A stretch of DNA of 64,000 nt from Madurella fahalii (taxonomy: Eukaryota; Ascomycota; Sordariomycetes; Sordariales), in NCBI GenBank assembly GCA_029876055.1, contig CM056874.1, positions 1,550,001 through 1,614,000 of the forward strand, in the 5' to 3' direction. Made by a program: the position numbers and the translations under genes. Positions within the stretch are counted from its first letter, which is position 1, and every line of letters starts with the position of its first letter. Below are positions 34,192-43,524 of the stretch, in pieces. The notes beneath the pieces were generated by a model. It did not search any database. It worked only from the letters and a program-made list of their open reading frames with translations, and was not told the DNA's origin.

Positions 34192-34730
34192 ATGGACGCC
34201 ACTGCTGGCGGTCAAGCCAACAACGTCCGGGCTTCCCATCCCGCGAGTGAGAGGATGGATGTTCCGATCCTCCCTGGGATAATGGAAGCCGCCCGACAAG
34301 CGCACGGCAGGCAATTTCGGGAGGACAGGAAGCTCGGCGACCAAGCCGCCGAAAACACAGAGCACAACAAGGACACCGTCACTTGCGACCAAGCCTGCGA
34401 CCAAGCCAACAAAGGCCAAGCTTTGCGTCTTCCGAGTGGGAGTCCGGGGGTTCGGATACCCCCGGGCATGACGGAAGAGGCTTGGCTAGCAATGCGACAA
34501 GCGAACATCCGGCAATATTGGGAGGAGAAGAAACTCGCCGACGAGACAGCCAAGAACACAGAGCTCAACAAGAATATTAGCATTAGCGACAAAACACGCA
34601 GAACCACAGCGTTTAACAAGACGGTCAAATGTAAGTCAACAAGGTCTTTCTACATCATTAGCATCCTTAGGTCCGTGCTAATTAACGTACTTAAACAGGG
34701 GCCGACTTGTTCCATCTTGCTCAGCCGTAA
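34192..34730 (+). CDS. Small two-exon gene, 156-aa protein with an internal duplication
   Basis: I do not recognise this protein. Exon 1 is 34192-34630 and exon 2 is 34699-34730, joined in phase 1 to end WADLFHLAQP. The protein carries two imperfect copies of a roughly 42-residue charged unit (residues about 24-64 and 87-131). Each has a P-x-x-P-G-[IM] start, a helix rich in Arg/Gln (RQFREDRKL, RQYWEEKKL) and a D-[QE]-[AT]-A-[EK]-N-T-E-[HL]-N-K end. It has no signal peptide or membrane segment and looks helical and hydrophilic. It lies just right of a transposon and appears intact. Duplication within a short gene suggests recent expansion. It may be a lineage-specific orphan. Confidence 0.5.
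34631..34698 (+). other. Intron of the small duplicated-motif gene (68 nt)
   Basis: GTAAGT donor, GCTAAT/TTAAC branch-like sites at 34677-34686 and AAACAG acceptor. Splicing replaces an unconserved 57-residue tail with a short C-terminus ending at TAA 34728. Confidence 0.65.
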
Positions 34731-35181
34731 GGATCTAGTGCAGGTGGAACAAGTGGAGGGTTGTTGGAAGGGAGGAGGAAACGTCAAAGACGATGCGAAG
34801 TCTTAGACGCAGCACCAGAGTTTGGGATGCACGTAGCCCCCAGAGGAGTCGGACGCAAAGCCAAACTACCTGGGCTGCCGATTTGAATTGGAAGCAAAAC
34901 AACACTAAACCATCGATAATGACAGGCTATCCAGTCGGCCAAGCCGGATGACAAAAGCAAAAGACAAAGCAAAGATCCTTGGATGTTTCGTCTTGCGCTG
35001 CCACTCAATACTCTGCCGAACATGGCTTCCAACACCCCGATCAGTTCCAACACTTCACTCCTCGACAAAAACTGCCACACAAAGCTACCAGTACGGTATC
35101 CAACACCCAGACTCTCCGACGTCTCACCTCCGCCGGCAAAACCTTTCACATGTCCTCTCCCTTCTGCCTTCCGTAGCCTTG
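34731..35181. other. Intergenic region
   Basis: No convincing gene is seen; short ORFs on both strands lack coding character. Confidence 0.4.
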
Positions 35182-35744
35182 TCACAAAGGATCCACGAGA
35201 GGCCTGCAAGCAGGAGTGCAGTGACCATTACAGCCACTACAAGAGATATACGGGTATTCGCCGAAATCGACGTTCTCCTGTTGGTCATAGAGGATATTCC
35301 CGTTATAGTCCCTCAACGGATCCATGAAAGGAATCATCTGATGATCCGTATAGTTGGTCGTTCTGCACCAGTCGCACTCCCACCCAACTGTCGCGGGGGT
35401 GTTGCTGCTCACGCCACTATCGAACGTGAGGCCTTCGAGTTCTTGGAGGAGCTGGAGTGCTTAGAACCCTTCGAGTTCCTGGAGGAGCTGGAGTGCTTAG
35501 AACCCTTCGAGTTCCTGGAGGAGCTGGAGTGCTTAGAACCCTTCGAGTCCTTGGAGGAGTTGGAGCGCTTGGAGCCGGCCGATTTGCCCGATTTCTCGCT
35601 GTCCGACTTGGACGCGGAGGTGGACGGGGCGACCTCGTCGTACGGAACGGTATTGCCCGCCGCGTTGAAGAGATACTGGGTCTGGCCGTTACCGTCGACG
35701 TAGCAGGCCCAGCCGTTATCATCGGGGTAATAGGCCGACGACAT
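35182..35744 (-). CDS. Ser/Lys-rich repeat protein with a Cys-rich C-terminal part (possible frameshift)
   Basis: The ATG at 35744 opens an aromatic N-terminal segment (SSAYYPDDNGWACYVDGNGQ, QYLFNAAGNTVPYDE) faintly like a WW fold, followed by a Ser/Lys/Asn-rich tract with a 12-residue tandem repeat (SKHSSSSRNSKG type). That frame stops at 35409. The overlapping frame 35182-35412 continues with WECDWCRTTNY and YISCSGCNGHCTPAC, a likely zinc-binding CxxC...CxxCxxxC arrangement, ending TGA at 35182. A one-base shift near 35415-35425, just beyond the repeat, would join them. No splice sites explain the join. So the gene is either a repeat-prone locus with a frameshift, or two overlapping ORFs of which only one is real. 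Function is unknown. Confidence 0.48.
35434..35577 (-). repeat. 36-bp coding minisatellite, four copies
   Basis: Four head-to-tail 36-bp units (35434-35469, 35470-35505, 35506-35541, 35542-35577) are present. The middle two are identical; the outer ones differ by one to a few bases. Each unit codes 12 residues, so copy-number change keeps the frame. Confidence 0.92.
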
Positions 35745-38169
35745 AGTTGCTGATGAGGAAGCTGGAGACGTGGCGATGGGCTTGGTGTTCAACTTGTCGG
35801 GTCCTCCGCAAAGGAAGACAGAAGACTGAGCAGAAGTGTTGCAGAACACGACGAGGTCCTGTAAGTACACAGGATGGACAGAGCCTGGACATTTATTAAA
35901 TAGCTTATGAACATTGTTGGAGAGAAAGAGCACCGGGAGGTCGCAACTGTCAAGCCGCCTCGGGGAGACGCAACGAGGCCGGTTCATCCAGCCAGTTCAT
36001 GATAGCTCTCCAACAAGACAGCGCCAGGGTCTGCCCGGACTGGTCAGCTCGGCGGCCGTTTTTCTACGGCCGCATGGAGAGCCACTACGCCGTCTGTCAC
36101 GGCCGTATCGGACGGACTCGGCGATCTCTGACTGGCCCCCTTCTCCGGCAAGGGTACTCTGAAGCCTTGCCTGAGTCACTCATCGCCAACACAATGAGTA
36201 CTAGGCTGGTACAGAGGTCTTTTTTTTCTTTGTTTTCTTTCTTTTTTTTTTTTTTTTTTTTTGCCGACGTGGACAGGATTCTGGCGCGGACGGGCTGCTG
36301 GACTCATTCCAAACCAAATGAGCGAACTCGTCTTAATCGGAGGTGCGACTAACAGCCTAGTACTGTGATGTATGCACGACAGCATATGAGGTGTATATCT
36401 TTCCGACAAGGCAGCATTCGGACTCCGGGGTCACCCGACCAACTTGGTGGTCGCTTTCAACGGCCCTATGCGGGTCGCAAATGGCTCATTTTCGATGTTG
36501 CCCTTGTTTGAACCACTCGTTCCGAATTACCAACCTCGCGCCGAGAACTCCCCCTGACGTGGCCCAGATGATTGTGACTGCCCCACGTTCATCTTGTCAA
36601 CCAACTTGTGATGTCTGATCCCGGTAATATTTCGTATAGACCAGGGGCGCAGTGGAAATTGAGAAGACCGGGGAACGAGACGGCGGCCACACGTCCATTT
36701 GGCGAACAGTCACGTACCGAGCTCGCCAGCATACGGCCACAGTCGCCCTGTCCTTGGTGGGTGATTGGTTAAGGTGCATGGCTGTTGCTCCATCCGCCCC
36801 TGAGGCTCTCGACGCTTTGCTGCGGGAGCGGTGTCGATAGCCAGGCGCGTACGGCGGGAGCCAGCTCCCACCATCGCAGAGAACGGCTCGAGGAACCCGC
36901 GGGCGTATCGGGTAACCGTGACGGTCGATGTACCTTTCCGGTTCGCGGTTATCGCTAGCTGATTCTCTCCGGTCTCCTTTTCGGGAGCTTCCTTTCGAGG
37001 GGCTGGTCCAATGGCCGCCAATCAGCAGCCTCGGATACCGCCGTCGCCACAGACAAGGCTACACTGGGGGGGAGGGGAAGTGCCCGCCCCATGAGATATT
37101 GGTGTACTGCGGGACGTTGTTTAACTGATGGAGAGTGTAAGCTCTGAGCCACTCACGAGAGCGCAACCTGGGAACTCCGACAATGGAGAGCATCTGCGGA
37201 CTTGGCCCGATGTAGAAGGAAGTTTACTCTAGCATTCGGCCCTATACCTCCGCCGGGGTTTGAATTCGAACAGATCAGGGTGTCGACCAGAGCACTGCTT
37301 CCCAGACCTAATTTGCCAAGAAGCAGATGGGATATACACCTCCTCCAGGATATTAAAAGTTAGCGTGTAAATTCCAACTTTTCTACTACTTGCTTGCCTT
37401 CTACGCATATTAGTGTATTAGTAAAGTAGTAAGATCAGAATCTTTTTATTATATAAGCTTTTAAACTCCAAAAAGCTTCTTAAAGTAAGGCTAATAAAGA
37501 GCTTGTTCAACTTAAATATAGTAATATCGTATCGTTAAGAGTGAATAATAGATCGTTATTAATAAAGGATCGAATATCTATTGTAATTGCGAATATACTG
37601 TTGTGCCCGCCGGGCTTAGCGGCCCTCCCGAGCGGGTATAGTGCCGCGCCGCTTTTGCTTGATGCTCGCCACGTGTTGACGTCCGCCCATAAGTAGAGCT
37701 TTATCCCCCAACGTCCCCTTTTTGTCCTCTTGACTTCGACTTCACCTTTGTCTCCCTCAAATTACCCTGGCCCTGCCCCTTTTGGTAATGGACCCCTCCC
37801 GCCTACTTTTCCCGCCTTCGCGAGCCCGCTACGCGCTATCGAGTGGTTCCTACCCTCTTAACCCCTACTGCTCTTCTTAATCTCAATCTTGCCCTCGACC
37901 TCGTACTCATCTACTGACTTTCACCTGCGCTGGAAAAGCCTGCCGTTTCCTTTATGACACCTCAGCATCTAACCGCTAGTACCGCCTACCGTATTCCTCT
38001 CTTTCGTCTATAGAGCTGCCTCCGTCCGCGTGGAGGATCCTTGTCTGGCCAGCCACGAAATTGCGGTACGAGTCGTTGCCGTCAATACAGTGTATTAGGC
38101 CTCCTCTCCTTTGTATGGCTTATTTAGGACCTTACCGTCTACAGGCTGGATGTGTCGTTGGTCGTGGTC
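35745..38169. other. Long non-coding stretch with poly-T tract and AT-rich segment
   Basis: No gene is supported. It holds a 21-base poly-T (36242-36262), an AT-rich block (37340-37600), and a GC-rich segment from about 37600 starting TGTTGTGCCCGCCGGGC that could be an LTR edge, but no matching partner was found. A sequence near 37260-37310 has a B-box-like TTCGAATTC on the - strand but does not fold as a tRNA. Confidence 0.4.
36242..36262. repeat. Poly-T tract (21 T)
   Basis: There are twenty-one consecutive T residues, preceded by further T-rich sequence from about 36220; they could be the tail of a - strand retroposed copy. Confidence 0.9.
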
Positions 38170-38545
38170 GGACCGATTGCTAGCGCAGCGGCAGCGAACT
38201 ATATAGAGGCAGGTTATACGGGAGCTCGGGTGCGGGCTAGATTCGGTAGCTGCCCTGTTTCAGGATGTACAGCCCGGTGATTCAGGCTGAGCGAGTAAAG
38301 ATTGAAGCCGAGCCGGAAATGAGGCCGTGGCGAAAAGGGCCTAAATGGGATGAGTTGTGGAGAGTAGGAGGGGGGTTCTCTCTTGTAGCGAGGAGGGGAG
38401 TACGGTAAGGAAGCTAGGCAGACCCTAAGATGACGTAGCCTCGCTTACATGCGGGTCGCTTGTGAAGTACGCTACAGGGGGGGCATTGACGACGGATCTG
38501 GTCCTTTACGGGATACCAGACGTTCCACAGCTTCGTTAGAGCGAT
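38170..38545 (+). repeat. Dispersed repeat, copy A (decayed, non-coding)
   Basis: Blocks of this stretch recur in the same order and orientation at 42715-43090: a GACCGATTGCTNG start, a TATATAG block, a TGATTCAG block, an ATGGGATGAGTT...GGAGAGTA block and a GATGA..TAGCCTC block. The copies are about 4.5 kb apart and strongly diverged. They could be decayed LTRs or another non-coding repeat. Confidence 0.5.
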
Positions 38546-39771
38546 GGTTAGGCAAATACGAACTCTTGGGGGAGCTCAGCATAGTATTACCTTGCTATTG
38601 GTGGCGTCGGGGACGGCACGATCATGGAGGGCGAGCTCACGTGAAAGGTGCAGGAAGGCAGTAGAAGTGGAGACTGTCGTGCCTCTATCACGTCGGCTCA
38701 GCTGTCCTGGGCAACCCGCGGGGACGCTGTAGGCCATGTGCCGTCCGATCTGGGACGCTATTCGCAGCGGCGAGGATCTCTCGCGAGAGACGTCTGCTCC
38801 AGCTGCCTCCTGTCTGTCCCAGTAGTTGTATGATTGGCAGAGGTACAAGAGACTGGGGCTGGACGCTCTCTTTCCGAGCTGTAATGGGAGGATCAGATTG
38901 CAATCGAGTACATTTCTGTAACTAGCTGTGGGCAAGCAACAGATAGATGGAGATGATGGTTGATAGGTTTGATTGATTGAATTGGTTGTTCTGATCAAGA
39001 AGAGGGGTTCTGATGGATGACGACAACCACCAGGCTAAATATCGCCAGGTTGGCTGTTGGTCAGCTGACAGTGCCTTGGCTTGGTACATCTCAGGTTCCA
39101 ACAAAATGAAACAAAAATGTAGAGCCGGAGATCAGCAATTTCAGAGATGGGAAAAGAGAAAGGAGAGCCTCTGAAGATAGACTCACTAGTGTGGGAGACG
39201 GCGAGAGGTGCAATCTAGGGTTTGGGAGCTTCCACTTAGCGGACAGATCCAGCTCGTAGGCAACCCCGAGATACTTACTAACACAAGAGACAGCAGATCC
39301 AGTAGCAGACCTACTAGTAAAGATCCCAAAGAAGGGAAATAGAGGGAAGAAACCTCGAGCCGTAGATCGAGTAATGGAGAGATAGAAAAGGTAGGTTCCT
39401 ACTTATAAATAACCGCAGAGAGAATGTGAGAGAAGGAAGCCTCTACTAGCGGAAAGTCTACCAGTGGTGTATCTACTGGTGAGGAAGAACTTTCTACCAG
39501 CGGAGAGGTAGAAGCGGGAAAGCAGAAAACCTCTACCAGTAAACCTCCACCGGTGGAAAGTCCACCAGTAGAAACTCCTCCAGTGCAAAGTCACTCCAGG
39601 AAAAGAGACAGGAGACAGGAGACCGGTTCCCTTACTGGGCCCGCCAATGCCTCTCGGAACGAGTCTTTCAGATCTTGGTGTATGGCACGCTATGCAGAGT
39701 CTAATGGCAGTTTGAAAGGGTGAGAAAATGGGGAAGAGGTTGATCTCTGGAAACCACTACACACAAAGTGG
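38546..39771. other. Non-coding stretch with CTACCAG-type degenerate repeats
   Basis: No gene is supported. Around 39430-39600 the motif [T/C]CTACCAG[T/C]GG and its reverse complement recur many times, giving a locally repetitive, hairpin-prone segment. Confidence 0.4.
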
Positions 39772-40274
39772 TCAGTATCTAGTCGGGGTCAGATTGATCG
39801 GATTTGAAGAAACAGTCAAACTCACGCTCTCTTGAACTCTGTCGAGTGAATCCATTGAGTCGATCGCAAAACAGACACAAATACGTCTACTTTCGTCCAC
39901 TTCAGCGGCTCTAGGCGGATATATCCGAAGACTCCGGCCGTATCCTGCAAGTCTAGCTGCACCGTTGTACTTAGACCATTCTTGCCGGCTATACAACACT
40001 CGTAGGTCCCGGGCACTTGTTCGAAGGGTACGGTCTCGAAGTTTCAGTCAGCCATCAATCTTATGAGGCTTTGCGGCCCTGGCTAGCACATACCGTTGGG
40101 GAAAGCCCCCAGACAAAGCTGCGCGGAGGAGTGAAGTCTTTCCGCAGCAATTCTGTATTTCCCCGTCAGACGACTGATGGATGTTACATTCACCGCCTCT
40201 TTGAGGCTGGTAATGGCGTTGAAAGGGCCGAGGTATTGGACATACTTTCTCACCATATCATTCTCGGTAGACAT
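39772..40274 (-). CDS. Possible small two-exon gene, unassigned
   Basis: The ATG at 40274 opens 60 codons (KYVQYLGPFNAITSLKEAVN, SISRLTGKYRIAAERL) with normal coding composition, then a GTATGT donor at 40093. A CTGAC branch-site and TTCGAG acceptor (intron 40035-40093, 59 nt) would join in phase 1 to a frame ending at TGA 39772. An alternative exon 2 frame (YECCIAGKNGLSTTVQLDL, FGYIRLEPLKWTKVDVFVS) ending at 39822 looks equally protein-like but does not fit this junction. Either the acceptor differs or the gene is damaged. No family is recognised. Confidence 0.28.
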
Positions 40275-40587
40275 GATTCACTGAACGATGCATATTTCGC
40301 CGTCCAGGGCTGGGCATAAATAGTGAAAGGAAGTCTAGGCGCCGATTGAAGGTAGTAAAAAGATCAGCTCATGGAGGGGAACCAGAACCATAAGACGGAC
40401 CTTGATTCGCCCGTCGAGAAAAAAAACTTACAAGAATCAGTATAATCTCTCGCTTCTTAAACTAGCCACATGTATCGAAACTCTTTCAATCGACTGTTAC
40501 ATAAATATGAGACCAAGTTTAGACCCTCCTACTTATAACGGTCAAGCGATGCTCTATTGCTACTTGTTACGTAGACCACAGTTCGCC

Positions 40588-42345
40588 TCAGATGAGCACA
40601 AAGCTCTCGAGCGAGCCGGCATCGCAGCCCCTTCTACGGCGAGGAAAACCATATGTGAACATATCCCTGTCCTTTAGTTTCCTCACCACACCCATCGCAA
40701 TGATAGCTGGACCTAGAAAGCTGAAGCGTCCTGCTTCTGTATCCGGCCGCAAGATGAAAGGCATCTCGGCACCAGACGGATGAATCATGATATCTCCCTC
40801 TCGCACCAGATGCGACACAAATACTAGGCAGCGATGTCGAAATAGATCGTACTCTTCGATGACATCGTTCTTCCTGGGATCCAAGGCCGCCCAGTTGTAC
40901 GAGCAGCGCTTCTCAAGAATCTTGTATACCTCTTCGATGCCTTTGTTGCCCTGATTATCGGGCGACCACCAGTCTTGGCTCGAATAGCAGCTCTCCAGTC
41001 CTACCCCTGAACAGTAAGATACCAAAATCTTAGAGTTGAACTCCCGGTGCATTCCGCCTTTCCATGGACTCTCTGTCGAGGTGATAACTCCAATACGTGC
41101 TCCCTCGAGACGCAAAATCCCATCTTCGTCATATGCCTGCACTGGAGGCGGCGTACGGGGCATGTGAAACTGGAATATCCCGGGTCGAAGCATCAAGCGG
41201 GTAACGTTTTGGCGCAGATCGATAGCCCAGGATGGCAAGTCCTGTCCGATGGCGTCTCTGTTATAGAAGATCTGGAGACTGTAAAGAGTCTGGGTGATAT
41301 TGATTGTGTGCTTCTGGAAGCTTTCGAATACTGCCGAAACCGATTTTGAGTAATCAATCTCCGGGAACCCTTCTGTAACGTCGTAGGCCTCCTTGGTCAT
41401 ATCTGCAATGATTCCGAGGACAGCAAAGACCTCGTCCTGTGGTAAAGTCGCTTCATATAGACTGCTTCGCATAATCATCCTGAACCAGGCTTGATGAAAT
41501 CCGCCGCCCTCATCAGTGTACTTGCCGTCCTCGTAATGCTGTCTGAAGAAGACGTATGCTCTCCTCGCGCTCAACGCTCGTTCCCGAGGGTCGCGATGGG
41601 GTCTGAACGTATCCCGAATCTGATACACGTCTGGAAGCAGGCGATCCATGCCAGACCGAAAGTCTTCGAAAGAACATTCCTGACTTCCACAGGCCACGTA
41701 GACTTCGTGAGCCGCATGTACCTCTTGTCGGGTCCAAGTCCGCTGGAACCATGGCTTGGTCTCGATGAGCTCGGTCGCTGCTCTGCGCGCTCTTAGGTCC
41801 TCGACCTCTCCACGAATGCCACGCATACCCTCCGTGCCGTGGGTCTTGAGCAGGCTGAAGAGATATTCGTCATCATTAGTTGCTTGACCTAGCCAGACAA
41901 CGACCCTGTACGCCTTGAGATAGATGCTGAACATCATCCCCACCTGGCCTGCTTTCTCAATTAGGTCGTTTTGATTGATGCAGATAGCATCTGTCCACAA
42001 CACTCGAGGTCGTTCAGGGAGCCGAAGCTGTCTCAACGCCGCGAAGAGATTTTCAGAGATCCAGAACGGTAGCCCATTTACCAAGATTCTCTTGGTTGGC
42101 TCGGGATCTCCCCAAGTGTACGACAATGCCTCGTACCCGGCCTTCTTGGAGCTCCCCGCAACTGTTGCGCCTGATTTCTTCTTGAGGTCTACCGTGAACA
42201 GGTCGCATTTAATCTCGACATCGGAGTCGGTCGAAGGATGTACTCGAAGCACTCTTGTCTGCCGGGGGCTCAGTCGTTGATATACCTGGCGCTGCGTCCC
42301 AATTTCGCCTTGCCGCTGGGCTGGATCCATGTTGGGCATTGTCAT
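40588..42345 (-). CDS. HET-domain (heterokaryon incompatibility) protein, 585 aa
   Basis: This intact, intronless gene of a fungal allorecognition family has ATG at 42345 and stop at 40588. The HET domain spans residues about 70-230 with its three signatures: YEALSYTWGDP (71-81), LWTDAICINQND (116-127) and a hydrophobic YLKAYRVVVWLGQ block (142-154). HET domains are related to TIR domains and trigger programmed cell death when partner alleles differ. The C-terminal part (residues 230-585) is typical of long HET proteins, including a Phe/Gly block near the end (GRFSFLGPAIIAMGVV). It lies between two copies of a decayed repeat. The partner and specificity are unknown. Confidence 0.9.
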   Translation of the reverse strand: MTMPNMDPAQRQGEIGTQRQVYQRLSPRQTRVLRVHPSTDSDVEIKCDLFTVDLKKKSGATVAGSSKKAGYEALSYTWGDPEPTKRILVNGLPFWISENLFAALRQLRLPERPRVLWTDAICINQNDLIEKAGQVGMMFSIYLKAYRVVVWLGQATNDDEYLFSLLKTHGTEGMRGIRGEVEDLRARRAATELIETKPWFQRTWTRQEVHAAHEVYVACGSQECSFEDFRSGMDRLLPDVYQIRDTFRPHRDPRERALSARRAYVFFRQHYEDGKYTDEGGGFHQAWFRMIMRSSLYEATLPQDEVFAVLGIIADMTKEAYDVTEGFPEIDYSKSVSAVFESFQKHTINITQTLYSLQIFYNRDAIGQDLPSWAIDLRQNVTRLMLRPGIFQFHMPRTPPPVQAYDEDGILRLEGARIGVITSTESPWKGGMHREFNSKILVSYCSGVGLESCYSSQDWWSPDNQGNKGIEEVYKILEKRCSYNWAALDPRKNDVIEEYDLFRHRCLVFVSHLVREGDIMIHPSGAEMPFILRPDTEAGRFSFLGPAIIAMGVVRKLKDRDMFTYGFPRRRRGCDAGSLESFVLI

Positions 42346-43524
42346 ATCGGAAGGGGATTGTAGCTCATCCCAGGCTTGCGGTCAAACTTGAGCGTCTGGG
42401 AACGATGTTAAGGGGAGAAGAGAGCTTATGAGCTTTCAGATCACCTCTGGGTTCGACCTTGGCTGTCAGCCCCCGCTGGAATCGGCACAATAGAACACCG
42501 AGCTCCTGAACTCCCTGGCCGGGCGCGAGCAACCACAATAGATCAATAAATTGAATCAAGGTCTACAGATCGTATTTGCGTGTGCCCAACGAGCCCAATT
42601 TGCCTGAAGAGTGCCACAGACTGTAGTTCTAACAGAAGGCTTCCTCTTGCTTGGCGTATCGTTGAACACGTCCCCTCCTGCTAGTCATATCATCTCGTCG
42701 GGCAAATTCAGACCGATTGCTGGTGTAGCAACGGCGGGGCTTGTGATATATAGTCGTAAGAACGGTATAGTTCGCACCCTAATCCAACTACTCCCTTATC
42801 CTATTTCCGGGTTATACGTTTTATGATTCAGCCTGCAGCGGACCGGGGCTGGAAACGCCGAGCCGATAACAAGCCTTTAGTAATGTAATCTAATTGGGAT
42901 GAGTTCCGGAGAGTAAGAGGAGTGCAGTTCCCAACGGCAGAGTAAAGCAAGTTCCGAGTAGGCGAAATGAGTAGGGCGTCCTTCCTCTGATGATATAGCC
43001 TCCCTGGCGGTTTTACTAGCTTGCGATCGTAATATACGGAGCTATAGCGCTAAGTAATGTCGGTGGACTCTTGAATACATGACGGGAGATCCCTGTTATT
43101 TTCGTATTGACAGCCAAGTAGATGCGGACCCTAGTGCCAGACACAGCGTGTATTTAGCTAAAAAAGAGTGTATTGTATTGAGTGTAGCTTATAATATGTT
43201 TTTTTTTTCTTTTTTTTAGAAAATTCTATCAATAAGGACAATGAAATTAGCTAGCTTTTAATACTAGATTCTATCTACTATTGTATTCCCTCCAGCCTTG
43301 TAATTATTCTACAGTTCAGCAGTACAGTATTACTAGCAACGCTATAGCAACAATCTGCTTTGATCGCCAGATCTTTTACACTCCCCTACAACAAATCCCA
43401 AGCCTGCAAGCTACAATCCCCTAGCTTAAAACTCCCCTTCTCCAACCCTCTCCAGGCCCCCTTATAGTCGCCACCTCCGCTATAGCCGCAGGATATAGGC
43501 GATCTACAGTCTGGTAGTGCTACA
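42346..43524. other. HET upstream region, repeat copy B and AT-rich spacer
   Basis: The HET promoter should be at the left. Repeat copy B occupies 42715-43090. An AT-rich spacer with a T-rich tract (43199-43218) follows. No gene is seen. Confidence 0.45.
42715..43090 (+). repeat. Dispersed repeat, copy B (decayed, non-coding)
   Basis: Same block order as copy A at 38170-38545; see there. Together the two copies bracket about 4.2 kb that contains the HET gene. Confidence 0.5.

Noticed and set aside
34948..35703. 251-aa + strand ORF with EFLEELECLEP repeats
   Set aside because: Antisense reading of the Ser/Lys minisatellite; the - strand frame has the better start and composition.
37260..37310. 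Possible tRNA or SINE head with TTCGAATTC
   Set aside because: No foldable cloverleaf and no convincing A box.
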